DNA of 63,657 nt from RGIG7450 sp045577655. Lineage in GTDB: Bacteria > Bacillota > Clostridia > RUG12999. Where the stretch lies: the NCBI GenBank assembly GCA_045577655.1, contig JAZNIU010000003.1, forward strand, positions 1-63,657. The letters are read 5' to 3'. Shown here one piece after another: positions 42,949 through 51,273 of this stretch; position 1 is the first letter of the stretch; each line of letters begins with the position of its first letter. Below the pieces are notes generated by a model. That model worked only from the letters and a program-made list of their open reading frames with translations. It searched no databases and was not told where the DNA came from. The translations under genes were made by a program, and so were the position numbers.

Positions 42949-43598
42949 TATTTTGCACATTTAAGTGCTTTAACCGCACTTTCTATATCGCTTGCGCCGA
43001 AAACGCTGCTTCCCGCAACAAGAACGTTTGCCCCGGCTTTAACTGCAAGAGGAGCATTTTCTGCGTTAATTCCGCCGTCTATTTCAATGTCGAAATCTTC
43101 TCCCATATATTCTCTCAAAGCTGTAACTTTCGGCAAGATTCTTTCGATAAATTTCTGTCCGCCAAAGCCCGGATAAACGCTCATAAACAATACCATATCC
43201 GACATTTTTGCATACTCAAAGTAGGGTTCTATATATGTATCGGGTTTAATAACTATTCCTGCTTTTATACCAAAGCTTTTAATTTTTTCAAGACATTCTT
43301 TAACGTTGCTTCTTGCTTCTACGTGTATGGTAATCATATCCGCACCCGCTTTAGCAAACGGTTCAATATATTCTATCGGATTGTCCAACATAAGATGAAC
43401 ATCAAAAAACAGCTTTGTGTGCGGTCTGAGTGCTGTGAGCAGATGAGGTCCAAAAGACAGATTTGGCACAAAATGTCCGTCCATAATGTCTATATGCAAC
43501 CACTCTGCCCCCGCTTTTTCGGCTGCTAAAACATCTTTTTTAAGATTACACATATCGGCCGCCAGAACAGACGGCGCTACAATTATTTCTTTTCCCAT
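42948..43598 (-). CDS. rpe: Ribulose-phosphate 3-epimerase
   Basis: Pentose phosphate pathway enzyme interconverting ribulose 5-phosphate and xylulose 5-phosphate. The 216-residue TIM barrel has the family features VAPSVLAADMCNL, HIDIMDGHFVPNLSFGP, MSVYPGFGGQKFI and DGGINAENAP. The gene overlaps the end of rsgA by 16 bp. Confidence 0.96.
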   Translation of the reverse strand: MGKEIIVAPSVLAADMCNLKKDVLAAEKAGAEWLHIDIMDGHFVPNLSFGPHLLTALRPHTKLFFDVHLMLDNPIEYIEPFAKAGADMITIHVEARSNVKECLEKIKSFGIKAGIVIKPDTYIEPYFEYAKMSDMVLFMSVYPGFGGQKFIERILPKVTALREYMGEDFDIEIDGGINAENAPLAVKAGANVLVAGSSVFGASDIESAVKALKCAK

Positions 43599-44467
43599 TT
43601 TTTTATTTCTCCTAACTGTTTGTATATTTCTTTATAACTTTCATATCTGAGAAGTCCTATCTCTCCTGCTTCAACCGCCTCTTTGACGCGGCAACCCGGT
43701 TCATTTACATGGCTGCAGTCACGGAAATTGCATCCTGTAGCACACTTTTCAATTTCCGGGAAATAAAGGTATAGGTCTTCTTTATCAATATCAACAATTT
43801 CGGACAGTATAAGTTCGGAAAACCCGGGCGTATCTGCTATATATCCACCAAAAGGAAGTTTTAAAAGAGTAACTTCCCGTGTTGTATGTTTCCCTCTTCT
43901 TATTTTACTGCTGACTTCACCCGTTTCAAGAGAATATGACGGCAACAGTCTGTTTAAAATGCTTGACTTTCCAACACCGGAACATCCTGTAAACACCGAA
44001 ATCTTATCTTTCATATCTTCCATCAGCTGAGCTGTCCCCTCGCCTGTTGCAGCGCAAACCGGATATACTTTGAACCCGGTTTTCTGGTAGCTTTCCATAA
44101 TTTCAGCAGTATTTTCGTTTTCAAGATCCATTTTGTTGATTACAATACACGGCTTTGCATTTCCTCTTAAAGCCGCAACCGTCAGCTTGTCTATCAAAGA
44201 GGTTATAGGGTCGGGTTGCTGCGCAGCAAAAACAATGAACATATTGTCAACGTTTGCAACCGGAGGACGTATGAACGAATTGGTCCTGGGCAAAATCTTT
44301 TCCACATACCCTTTAAAATCAGGCATGGTTGAAATTTCGCACAAATCACCGGCAAGCGGCGTCATCTTTTCTTTTCTGAACAGTCCTCTTGCTTTACATT
44401 CGTATAATCCCTCGGCAGTTTCAACATAGTAGAACCCGCCTATTCCTTTTATAATTCTTCCCTGCAT
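43583..44467 (-). CDS. rsgA: Ribosome biogenesis GTPase RsgA
   Basis: Circularly permuted GTPase that checks the 30S subunit late in assembly. About 294 residues: an OB domain (start MQGRIIKGIGGFYYV), the G domain in permuted order (NKMDLE before the P-loop GCSGVGKSSILNRL, then DTPGFSEL), and a C-terminal zinc knuckle CNFRDCSHVNEPGC. I prefer the ATG at 44467, which fits the family and has GGAAG; an ATG at 44485 overlaps the prkC stop. Confidence 0.95.
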   Translation of the reverse strand: MQGRIIKGIGGFYYVETAEGLYECKARGLFRKEKMTPLAGDLCEISTMPDFKGYVEKILPRTNSFIRPPVANVDNMFIVFAAQQPDPITSLIDKLTVAALRGNAKPCIVINKMDLENENTAEIMESYQKTGFKVYPVCAATGEGTAQLMEDMKDKISVFTGCSGVGKSSILNRLLPSYSLETGEVSSKIRRGKHTTREVTLLKLPFGGYIADTPGFSELILSEIVDIDKEDLYLYFPEIEKCATGCNFRDCSHVNEPGCRVKEAVEAGEIGLLRYESYKEIYKQLGEIKKWEKK

Positions 44468-44484
44468 ATACGGTCTTCCATCCA

Positions 44485-46212
44485 TTATCTTGATGTTGCT
44501 CCGGAATCGTTGTTTACAGGCCCGGACGGAGGAGGAACAGGTGTAGTTTCGCTCTGCTGTGGCGCCTTGCCCACAACAACAGAAACTTCTGTTTCAATTT
44601 CAACCTCGGTGTCTGCAGTGACAGACTGTTCAATGACCTTGTTTACCATAGCAGCATTTTCACTGTAGGTTACTTCGCCAAGCTTTAAGTTTTCATCTTC
44701 CAGCTTTCTGCGTGCATCCTCAAGTGTCATATTTTTAATGCTTGGAACCTTTGTTTTTTCTTTACCCGTACTTACATATAATGTAACAGAGCTGCCCGCT
44801 TTTAATGTACTTCCGGCGCTGGGCGAATGTTTAATTACTGTATCAAGCGGGAAATCATCGTCTGTGGTTCTTTCTATGATTACGTCAATTCCAAGTCTTT
44901 CAAGTTCACTCTTAACCTCGTTGAAATCTTCGCCTTCATAATCTTTAAGAGAAACTTTTGCGCTGCCGAGACTCACTCTTACAACAATTTTTTCAACTTT
45001 TTTGGAATTGCCCGACTCGGGAGTTTGTTCCATAATCTGTCCTTTTGAATATTTGTTGCTGTAGTCTCCGTCTTTTTCTTCAAGCACAAACCCTGCTTCT
45101 TCACAAATTTTTTCTGCTTCGTCTAAGGTTTTTCCCAAAAGTTCAGGTACAGTAACAGTGTCTCCCCACGGCATAGCACCAGGGTTAAACGCCATAGCAA
45201 TTATAAGCACCGATAAAACAAAAACCAGTGACGTGAAAATCCAGGCTGCTTTGGAAGCACTTTTTCTGCCTGTATCATCTTTTTCATCGTCGTTTCCTTT
45301 TATAATAATTTTATCAGACGGAACATAACCGTTTCCATCCGGTTTAACTACCGGTACAAACTGTGTTGCATCTTCGTCTTTAATATCAATACTGTCCGGA
45401 TTTGAAATGACTCTTTTAAGATCTGTGGCAAATGCGCCGGCAGTTTGATATCTCTTCATAGGCTGTTTTGCCATTGCTTTAAGTACAACATCGCTGACAG
45501 TCTCGGGAATTGACGGGTTAATTGCCGCAGGAGGTTCGGGAACGCTGTCTGTGTGCATTTTTGCAACTGCAACAGGATTTTCTGCATCAAAAGGCACCTT
45601 TCCTGTCAGCATTTCATAGAGCACAACTCCCATAGAATATATGTCCGATTTAAAATCTATCGGGTCTCCGCACGCCTGTTCGGGTGAAAAATAGTGAACC
45701 GAACCCATAACATTACCCGCTCTCACAAGAGTGGAGCTTGTCACAGCTCTTGCTATACCAAAGTCTGTAACTTTAACTACGTTGTCTTTGGTAACCATTA
45801 TGTTATGCGGTTTAATATCTCTGTGAACAATATTTTTTCTGTGGGCGTGTTCTATTGCTGCCGCAATCTGCAAACCGTAAGAGCATGCCTTTTTCCAATC
45901 CATTTTCCCCGCATCAATAAGCTCTTTCACGGTTGTGCCTTCAATATATTCCATAACAAAATAGTCAAGATTTTCTTCGTTGCCTACATCATACACTGCA
46001 ACAATGTTGGGATGGTTAAGACTTGCGGCAGACCTTGCTTCGTTTTTAAAATTTTCAACAAAGTCCTTGTCGCTCCTTAATTCTTCACGCAAAACTTTAA
46101 CTGCAACATATCTGTTAAGCAGTCTGCATCTTGCTTTATACACAATTGCCATTCCGCCGCTGCCGATAACCTCGAGAATTTCATATCTTCCGCCAAGTAT
46201 ATTTCCTACCAT
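44485..46212 (-). CDS. prkC: PASTA-domain Ser/Thr protein kinase
   Basis: Transmembrane kinase that senses peptidoglycan fragments. About 575 residues: a cytoplasmic kinase domain (about 10-270) with GSGGMAIVYKA, the ATP lysine in VAVKVL, HRDIKPHNIMV and DFGIAR; a juxtamembrane linker; a membrane segment (about 325-347); then three PASTA repeats (about 355-545; the first begins VTVPELLGKTLDEAEKIC) and a Pro/Ser-rich tail. ATG overlaps the phosphatase stop (TGATG) and follows GAGGTGAT. Kinase and phosphatase are therefore made together. Confidence 0.97.
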   Translation of the reverse strand: MVGNILGGRYEILEVIGSGGMAIVYKARCRLLNRYVAVKVLREELRSDKDFVENFKNEARSAASLNHPNIVAVYDVGNEENLDYFVMEYIEGTTVKELIDAGKMDWKKACSYGLQIAAAIEHAHRKNIVHRDIKPHNIMVTKDNVVKVTDFGIARAVTSSTLVRAGNVMGSVHYFSPEQACGDPIDFKSDIYSMGVVLYEMLTGKVPFDAENPVAVAKMHTDSVPEPPAAINPSIPETVSDVVLKAMAKQPMKRYQTAGAFATDLKRVISNPDSIDIKDEDATQFVPVVKPDGNGYVPSDKIIIKGNDDEKDDTGRKSASKAAWIFTSLVFVLSVLIIAMAFNPGAMPWGDTVTVPELLGKTLDEAEKICEEAGFVLEEKDGDYSNKYSKGQIMEQTPESGNSKKVEKIVVRVSLGSAKVSLKDYEGEDFNEVKSELERLGIDVIIERTTDDDFPLDTVIKHSPSAGSTLKAGSSVTLYVSTGKEKTKVPSIKNMTLEDARRKLEDENLKLGEVTYSENAAMVNKVIEQSVTADTEVEIETEVSVVVGKAPQQSETTPVPPPSGPVNNDSGATSR

Positions 46213-46922
46213 CACTTATCACCTCTGCTTTTTATAACTATTGCCGTTATGTCGTCTGTACTGCCGTTTTCTCTTGCTTTGCTGCAAAGATTCCGGGCAG
46301 CATCTTCCGGTTCGCTTTCATCCGCAATTTCCCATATCCGGCTGTTGTCAATAACATTTGAAACTCCGTCCGAACAAATAACTATCACAGTATCGTCCGT
46401 CATATCGGTAAACTCGGTTTCTATCTGAACATTTTCCTGAACACCGAGTGCCCTTGTGATAACGTTTTTCATTGTGTGTTCTTTTGCTTCTTCTCCGGAA
46501 ATTTCCCCCTTGTCAACAAGTTGTTGAACAAGAGAGTGGTCTTTTGTTACAAAGGTGTCTCCGTGGCCCTTGTTTATGTAAACTCTGCTGTCACCAACAT
46601 GAGCAACAAAAAGTTCTTTTCCTTTAACAAGGCACATGGCAAGCGTTGTTCCCATACCTTTATATTCTTCTTTTTCTTTTGCTTTTGCAAGTATTGCCTC
46701 GTTTGCCGCAAAAACTGCTTTCTGAATAGACTTTTCACTGAACCCGTCCAGATTCTTCTGTATAATGTCAATTGCCATCATACTTGCAATATCGCCGGCA
46801 GCATGTCCTCCCATACCGTCTGCAACAATAAAAAGATTTGTTTCATCAGAAAATTTTATCAGAAAATTGTCCTGATTTTTCTTGTGTTTTATTCCGTTTA
46901 ATGTGTAGCCCGAAGCTATCAT
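46212..46922 (-). CDS. prpC: PP2C-type Ser/Thr phosphatase
   Basis: Dephosphorylates PrkC and its targets. The 236 residues contain the PP2C metal-binding motifs: the N-terminal KKNQDNFLI, VADGMGGHAAGDIAS (about 34-48), VGDSRVYI, TKDHSLVQQL, and SDGVSNVID and DDITAIVI near the end. It overlaps the rlmN stop by 4 bp (ATGA). Confidence 0.95.
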   Translation of the reverse strand: MIASGYTLNGIKHKKNQDNFLIKFSDETNLFIVADGMGGHAAGDIASMMAIDIIQKNLDGFSEKSIQKAVFAANEAILAKAKEKEEYKGMGTTLAMCLVKGKELFVAHVGDSRVYINKGHGDTFVTKDHSLVQQLVDKGEISGEEAKEHTMKNVITRALGVQENVQIETEFTDMTDDTVIVICSDGVSNVIDNSRIWEIADESEPEDAARNLCSKARENGSTDDITAIVIKSRGDK

Positions 46923-47950
46923 ACCTTTTCACTCTCCTTTGCTCTGAGTTGTCCGCAAGAAGCTTTTATATCATTTCCCAGTTGCCGTCTCACCGTCGCA
47001 TTAACGCCTCGCTTTAAAAGCAACTGCTGAAATTTCATAACATTTTCGCCGGTAGAACGTTTCATATTTTCTCTTGCCTCGTTCACCGGAATAAGATTGA
47101 CGTGGCACTGCATACCTTTTATCAAATCTGCAAGCTGATTTGCACAGGTCGTGCTGTCATTAACACCATGTATCAGAGTATATTCAAAGCTTACTCTTCT
47201 TCCCGTTTTTTTAACATACTCCCGACTGGCCGCCATCACTTTTTCTATATTATATTTTTTGTTTACCGGCATAATACTTTCTCTTAAACTGTCTGTGGGT
47301 GCATGGAGCGACAGTGAAAGGGTAACCGGCATTTTCTCTTCTGCCAGATCATATATTTTGTCGGCAAGTCCGCAGGTGGAAAGAGAAATGTGTCTGTAGC
47401 CTATTCCAAGCCCGTCGTGATTGCCCGCATTTTTCAAAAACTTTATAACATTATCATAATTATCAAGCGGTTCGCCTATCCCCATAAGCACCACGTTTGA
47501 AATTCTTTGTGACAAATCTTTACCGGCAAATATAATCTGGTCTATAATCTCGCCCGGTGTTAAATTTCTCACTTTTCCGCCTACTGTAGAGGCACAGAAC
47601 TTACACCCCATATTGCAGCCCACCTGTGTGGAAATACAAATGCTTTTCCCGTGGTTATATTCCATAACCACACTCTCGATAAACTCGCCGTCCGAAAGCA
47701 TCCAGACATATTTGACGGTGCCGTCTTTTGAAATATATTTAGCTCTTATTTGAGGCACGCTGATAAACGCTTTTCTACTCAGTTTCTCTCTCAGAGGTTT
47801 GGATATGTTTGACATATCGCCAAAGCTTTCCGCACCTTTGTAGAGCCAGTTATAAATCTGTTTTGCCCTGAAAGCAGGTTCGCCCGCCTCTTTTACGAAA
47901 CTCGCAAGTTCATCGTAGGTTAAATCTTTAAGGTTAATCAATTTCATCAT
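46919..47950 (-). CDS. rlmN: 23S rRNA (adenine-2503-C2)-methyltransferase
   Basis: Radical SAM methyltransferase that modifies A2503 in 23S rRNA and A37 in some tRNAs. The 343 residues have the cluster cysteines in GCNMGCKFCAS (CxxxCxxC), the ISTQVGCN lead-in, MGIGEPLDNYDN, and the C-terminal catalytic Cys region ASCGQLR. It overlaps rsmB by 4 bp (ATGA). Confidence 0.97.
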   Translation of the reverse strand: MMKLINLKDLTYDELASFVKEAGEPAFRAKQIYNWLYKGAESFGDMSNISKPLREKLSRKAFISVPQIRAKYISKDGTVKYVWMLSDGEFIESVVMEYNHGKSICISTQVGCNMGCKFCASTVGGKVRNLTPGEIIDQIIFAGKDLSQRISNVVLMGIGEPLDNYDNVIKFLKNAGNHDGLGIGYRHISLSTCGLADKIYDLAEEKMPVTLSLSLHAPTDSLRESIMPVNKKYNIEKVMAASREYVKKTGRRVSFEYTLIHGVNDSTTCANQLADLIKGMQCHVNLIPVNEARENMKRSTGENVMKFQQLLLKRGVNATVRRQLGNDIKASCGQLRAKESEKV

Positions 47951-49200
47951 CCTCTAACGAATTTTGCTATAAAAAATCCGTCTGTTCTGTCTTTGTCAGG
48001 CAACAGTTCCATCGGTTCACCGCACAAAGAGAATTCTTTGTTTTGTTCTAAAAACTTTTCAACAACTGCCATGTTTTCAATGTTGCTGACGGTACATGTG
48101 CTGTATACCATGTTCCCGCCTTTTTTTACATATTTCGCAGAAACATCTAAAATTCTGCCCTGAATTTCCGCAAGTTCTGCCAGGTCCCCTTCTTTTCTCA
48201 TATATCTTATTTCCGGTTTTCTTCGCAAAATTCCAAGACCGGAACAGGGCGCATCCACCAGCACTTTATCGGCACAGCCAATAAATTCTTCATTAACCAG
48301 GGTGGCATCATTAAGCTTTGTATGTATTATATCCACGCCAAGTCGTTTTGCAGTTTTTTCTATAATCTCAAGCTTATGCTCATAAATGTCAAAAGCAAAT
48401 ATTTTTCCTTCATTTTCCATAAGCTGAGCCATATAGGTTGTTTTTCCGCCGGGTGCAGCACAAACGTCTATAACCTTTTCGCCCTTTTTGGGAGCAAGCG
48501 TACGTGCGGCAAGTGCAGATGCCTCATCCTGCGGATAATAATATCCTTTTTCAAACATTTCATCGTTTTTGACATCTGTTCCGCCTGTTAGTATAACAAC
48601 ATCACCAACAAGCTCCGACTGCCGTCCGCCACGTTTTTCCAGAAATTCATCTACAGAAATTTTAAGCGTATTGACTCTGACGGAAAAGGGCGGTTTTTCG
48701 TTCATTGAAGCAAGTAAACCCTCAAGTCTGTCGCCATACATTTGCTGCCACATTTTGCAAATCCAGAGCGGACATGAATAATAGGTGCTAAGCCCCTCAA
48801 TGCTTTCCATATCATAGGTAATCTCTTTATCCTTGCGGATAACCCCTCTGAGCAGAGCATTGACAAATCCGCTTGCCGACGTTTTTTTGCATTTTTTAAC
48901 AAGTTTTATACTCTCGTTAGTTATGGCATACGGAGGGATTTTGTCCATAAACTCTGCCTGATACACTCCCATTCTTAAAATGTTCATTATATCAGGAGAT
49001 ATTTTCTTTAGCGGAATTTTTGAGTATTGTTTTATAATATAATCAATCCTGAGCATATTCTGCAAAACACCGTAAACAATGTTTGTTGCAAGTGCCTTAT
49101 CTTTACTATCAAGCAAGTCTATCCCTTTTAAAAGCTCAAGATTTGAATATTTTTCACCATAAATTACATCATTTAATATATTTAATACTTTGTATCTCAT
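47947..49200 (-). CDS. rsmB: 16S rRNA (cytosine-967-C5)-methyltransferase
   Basis: SAM-dependent m5C methyltransferase. The 417 residues have an N-terminal NusB-like RNA-binding domain (1-140) and a methyltransferase domain with VIDVCAAPGGKTTYMAQLM, VDAPCSGLGILRRKPE (catalytic-cycle Cys) and YSTCTVSNIENM (second Cys). Position between yugP and rlmN is as in other Clostridia. Confidence 0.96.
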   Translation of the reverse strand: MRYKVLNILNDVIYGEKYSNLELLKGIDLLDSKDKALATNIVYGVLQNMLRIDYIIKQYSKIPLKKISPDIMNILRMGVYQAEFMDKIPPYAITNESIKLVKKCKKTSASGFVNALLRGVIRKDKEITYDMESIEGLSTYYSCPLWICKMWQQMYGDRLEGLLASMNEKPPFSVRVNTLKISVDEFLEKRGGRQSELVGDVVILTGGTDVKNDEMFEKGYYYPQDEASALAARTLAPKKGEKVIDVCAAPGGKTTYMAQLMENEGKIFAFDIYEHKLEIIEKTAKRLGVDIIHTKLNDATLVNEEFIGCADKVLVDAPCSGLGILRRKPEIRYMRKEGDLAELAEIQGRILDVSAKYVKKGGNMVYSTCTVSNIENMAVVEKFLEQNKEFSLCGEPMELLPDKDRTDGFFIAKFVRG

Positions 49201-49889
49201 CTTCTTCTGCCCCGTGAAATAAGAATAAGTCGGAGCAAGCTCATAAGACTTGTCAGCATTGCCGCAACATAGGTAAGCGCTGCTGCAGAAAGCACTTTTT
49301 TTGCACCGCGGAGCTCTTCCTCATTTAAAATGCCCGTGCTTTTAAGTGCTGAAATGGCACGTCTGCTTGCATTGAATTCTACCGGAAGTGTTATAACCTG
49401 GAAAAGTACAACGCCCGAAAAGAGCAACAGCCCTGCATTTACCAGCACCGGAAATCCGAAAATTAGTCCCATAATTGCTATGGGCATTGCCATATTTGAC
49501 CCAAACTGTGCAACCGGCAAAACAAAATTTCTTGCTTTGATAGCAAAATATCCTACGTTATGCTGAACAGCGTGGCCCGTTTCGTGTGCCGCCACACCTA
49601 TTGCAGCGATTGAACTGCTGGAATATACCGGTTCGGACAAGCTTATCTCATTTGTTCTGGGATTATAATTGTCAGTAAGCTGACCATTTATCTGTTTAAT
49701 TCCAACACCCTGAACACCTTTTTCCATCAATATAATATTTGCTGCGTCTTCCCCTGTGATACCTTTTTTTGAAAAGACCGAAGAATATTTTTTAAATGTT
49801 CCGGTCACTTTTGTCTGCGCAATCACCGACAGAATAATTGCCGGCAGCACAAGCAGAATATAGTATATATCTATTCCGTAATAATACAT
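49197..49889 (-). CDS. Membrane zinc metallopeptidase, YugP family
   Basis: A 230-residue integral membrane protein with the zinc motif HETGHAVQH (about 110-118) and about four hydrophobic segments. This family is widespread in Firmicutes, often beside fmt and rsmB, and its substrates are unknown. The start lies inside the end of fmt (19 bp overlap). Confidence 0.87.
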   Translation of the reverse strand: MYYYGIDIYYILLVLPAIILSVIAQTKVTGTFKKYSSVFSKKGITGEDAANIILMEKGVQGVGIKQINGQLTDNYNPRTNEISLSEPVYSSSSIAAIGVAAHETGHAVQHNVGYFAIKARNFVLPVAQFGSNMAMPIAIMGLIFGFPVLVNAGLLLFSGVVLFQVITLPVEFNASRRAISALKSTGILNEEELRGAKKVLSAAALTYVAAMLTSLMSLLRLILISRGRRR

Positions 49890-50794
49890 AAATCAGCCGC
49901 TCCTCTAACAAAATCTTCGGCATTCATACGTTTTTTCCCCTGAAGCTGGACCTCTTTGAAAACAATCTGCCCGTCTGCACATGCGACAGAAAGAGCGCCT
50001 TCTTTGGACACAATTTCTCCGCATTTTCTGCCGCAGGCACCCAAAGCCATTTCTGCCGAGAACACTTTAAGTATGCCCTTATTTGTCATAGTGTATGCTA
50101 CCGGCCAGGGATTAAGTCCTCTTATTAAATTATAAATTTCACTCACTTTTTTGTCAAAGCATATTTTTCCCAATTCTTTAGTAAGCATGGGTGCATAGGT
50201 TGCCTCATCGTCATTCTGCGGAGTTCTTTCATAATTCCCGTCAAAAACTTTTTTCACCGTCTTTAAAAGCAGTTCTGCTCCTTCAGCGGCTATTCTGTCA
50301 TAAAGCTCGCCGGCAGTTTCCTTTTCTCCTATTTCGGTTTTGTAAACATCTATCATATCGCCGGTATCAAGACCTTCATTCATAAACATAGTGGTCGCAC
50401 CGGCAAATTTATCACCGTTTATAACGCTCCACTGAATTGGCGCACTCCCTCTGAGTTTGGGCAGAAGCGACCCGTGAAGGTTGATGCAGCCAAATTTCGG
50501 ATAGTCTAAAACATATTTTGGCAAAATCCGTCCGTATGCAACAACAACGATAAGGTCGGGTTTTTCTTTTTCGAGCGCGTCAAGCAGCTGTCCGTCCTTT
50601 AACCTTTCGGGCTGATAAACATTCATCCCGTGTTTAATTGCAAACTCTTTAACGGGAGGCATAACAATTTTTTTGTCTCTGCCCTGTTCTTTGTCCGAAC
50701 GGCACACAACACTTGTTATGTTATATCCCTCATTATAGAGTTTTTCAAGACTTGTCAGCGCAAAATCGGGCGTACCCATAAACATTATATTCAA
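49871..50794 (-). CDS. fmt: Methionyl-tRNA formyltransferase
   Basis: Formylates initiator Met-tRNA. The 307 residues include the N-terminal FMGTPDFALTSL, the catalytic region INLHGSLLPKLRGSAPIQWS and GLDTGDMI. The frame begins with TTG giving MNIMFMGTPDF, which aligns with the family better than the ATG three codons later. It is 6 bp behind def, its usual partner. Confidence 0.95.
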   Translation of the reverse strand: MNIMFMGTPDFALTSLEKLYNEGYNITSVVCRSDKEQGRDKKIVMPPVKEFAIKHGMNVYQPERLKDGQLLDALEKEKPDLIVVVAYGRILPKYVLDYPKFGCINLHGSLLPKLRGSAPIQWSVINGDKFAGATTMFMNEGLDTGDMIDVYKTEIGEKETAGELYDRIAAEGAELLLKTVKKVFDGNYERTPQNDDEATYAPMLTKELGKICFDKKVSEIYNLIRGLNPWPVAYTMTNKGILKVFSAEMALGACGRKCGEIVSKEGALSVACADGQIVFKEVQLQGKKRMNAEDFVRGAADLCIITE

Positions 50795-50800
50795 ATCTGT

Positions 50801-51256
50801 TCAGTCCTTACTTTCAAGATTGTTTGCCCTTGATATGAAAAGCGTACCATCAAGGTGGTCAATTTCATGGCAGAACGCTCTGGCGGTAAATTCGCTCACT
50901 TTGTATTCATGAAAATTCCCGTCACGGTCCTGTGCTTTTACTGTTACATAAAGAGGTCTGTCGACATTTCCCCATTTGCCCGGCACGCTGAGGCAGCCCT
51001 CCTGACCGGTTTGAACGCCGTCAGAACTTACAATCTCGGGGTTTACAAGCTCATACAGCCCCTCACCTACATCAACAACGACAACACGTTTTAAAATGCC
51101 TATCTGAACAGCAGCAAGTCCAACACCGTTTGCTGCATACATTGTTTCTGCCATATCGTCCAGAAGCTGACCGAGCTTTTCGTCAAAATTTTCTACCAGT
51201 CTGCTTTTTTTATAGAGAATGTCGTCTCCTATTGTAACTATTTTTCTCAGTGCCAT
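50801..51256 (-). CDS. def: Peptide deformylase
   Basis: Metal enzyme that removes the formyl group from new proteins. The 151 residues carry the three family motifs GVGLAAVQIG, EGCLSVPG (metal Cys) and FCHEIDHLDGTLF (HExxH). ATG follows GAAGGAGA. It lies between priA and fmt, as is usual. Confidence 0.96.
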   Translation of the reverse strand: MALRKIVTIGDDILYKKSRLVENFDEKLGQLLDDMAETMYAANGVGLAAVQIGILKRVVVVDVGEGLYELVNPEIVSSDGVQTGQEGCLSVPGKWGNVDRPLYVTVKAQDRDGNFHEYKVSEFTARAFCHEIDHLDGTLFISRANNLESKD

Positions 51257-51273
51257 TTTTTGTCTCCTTCTGA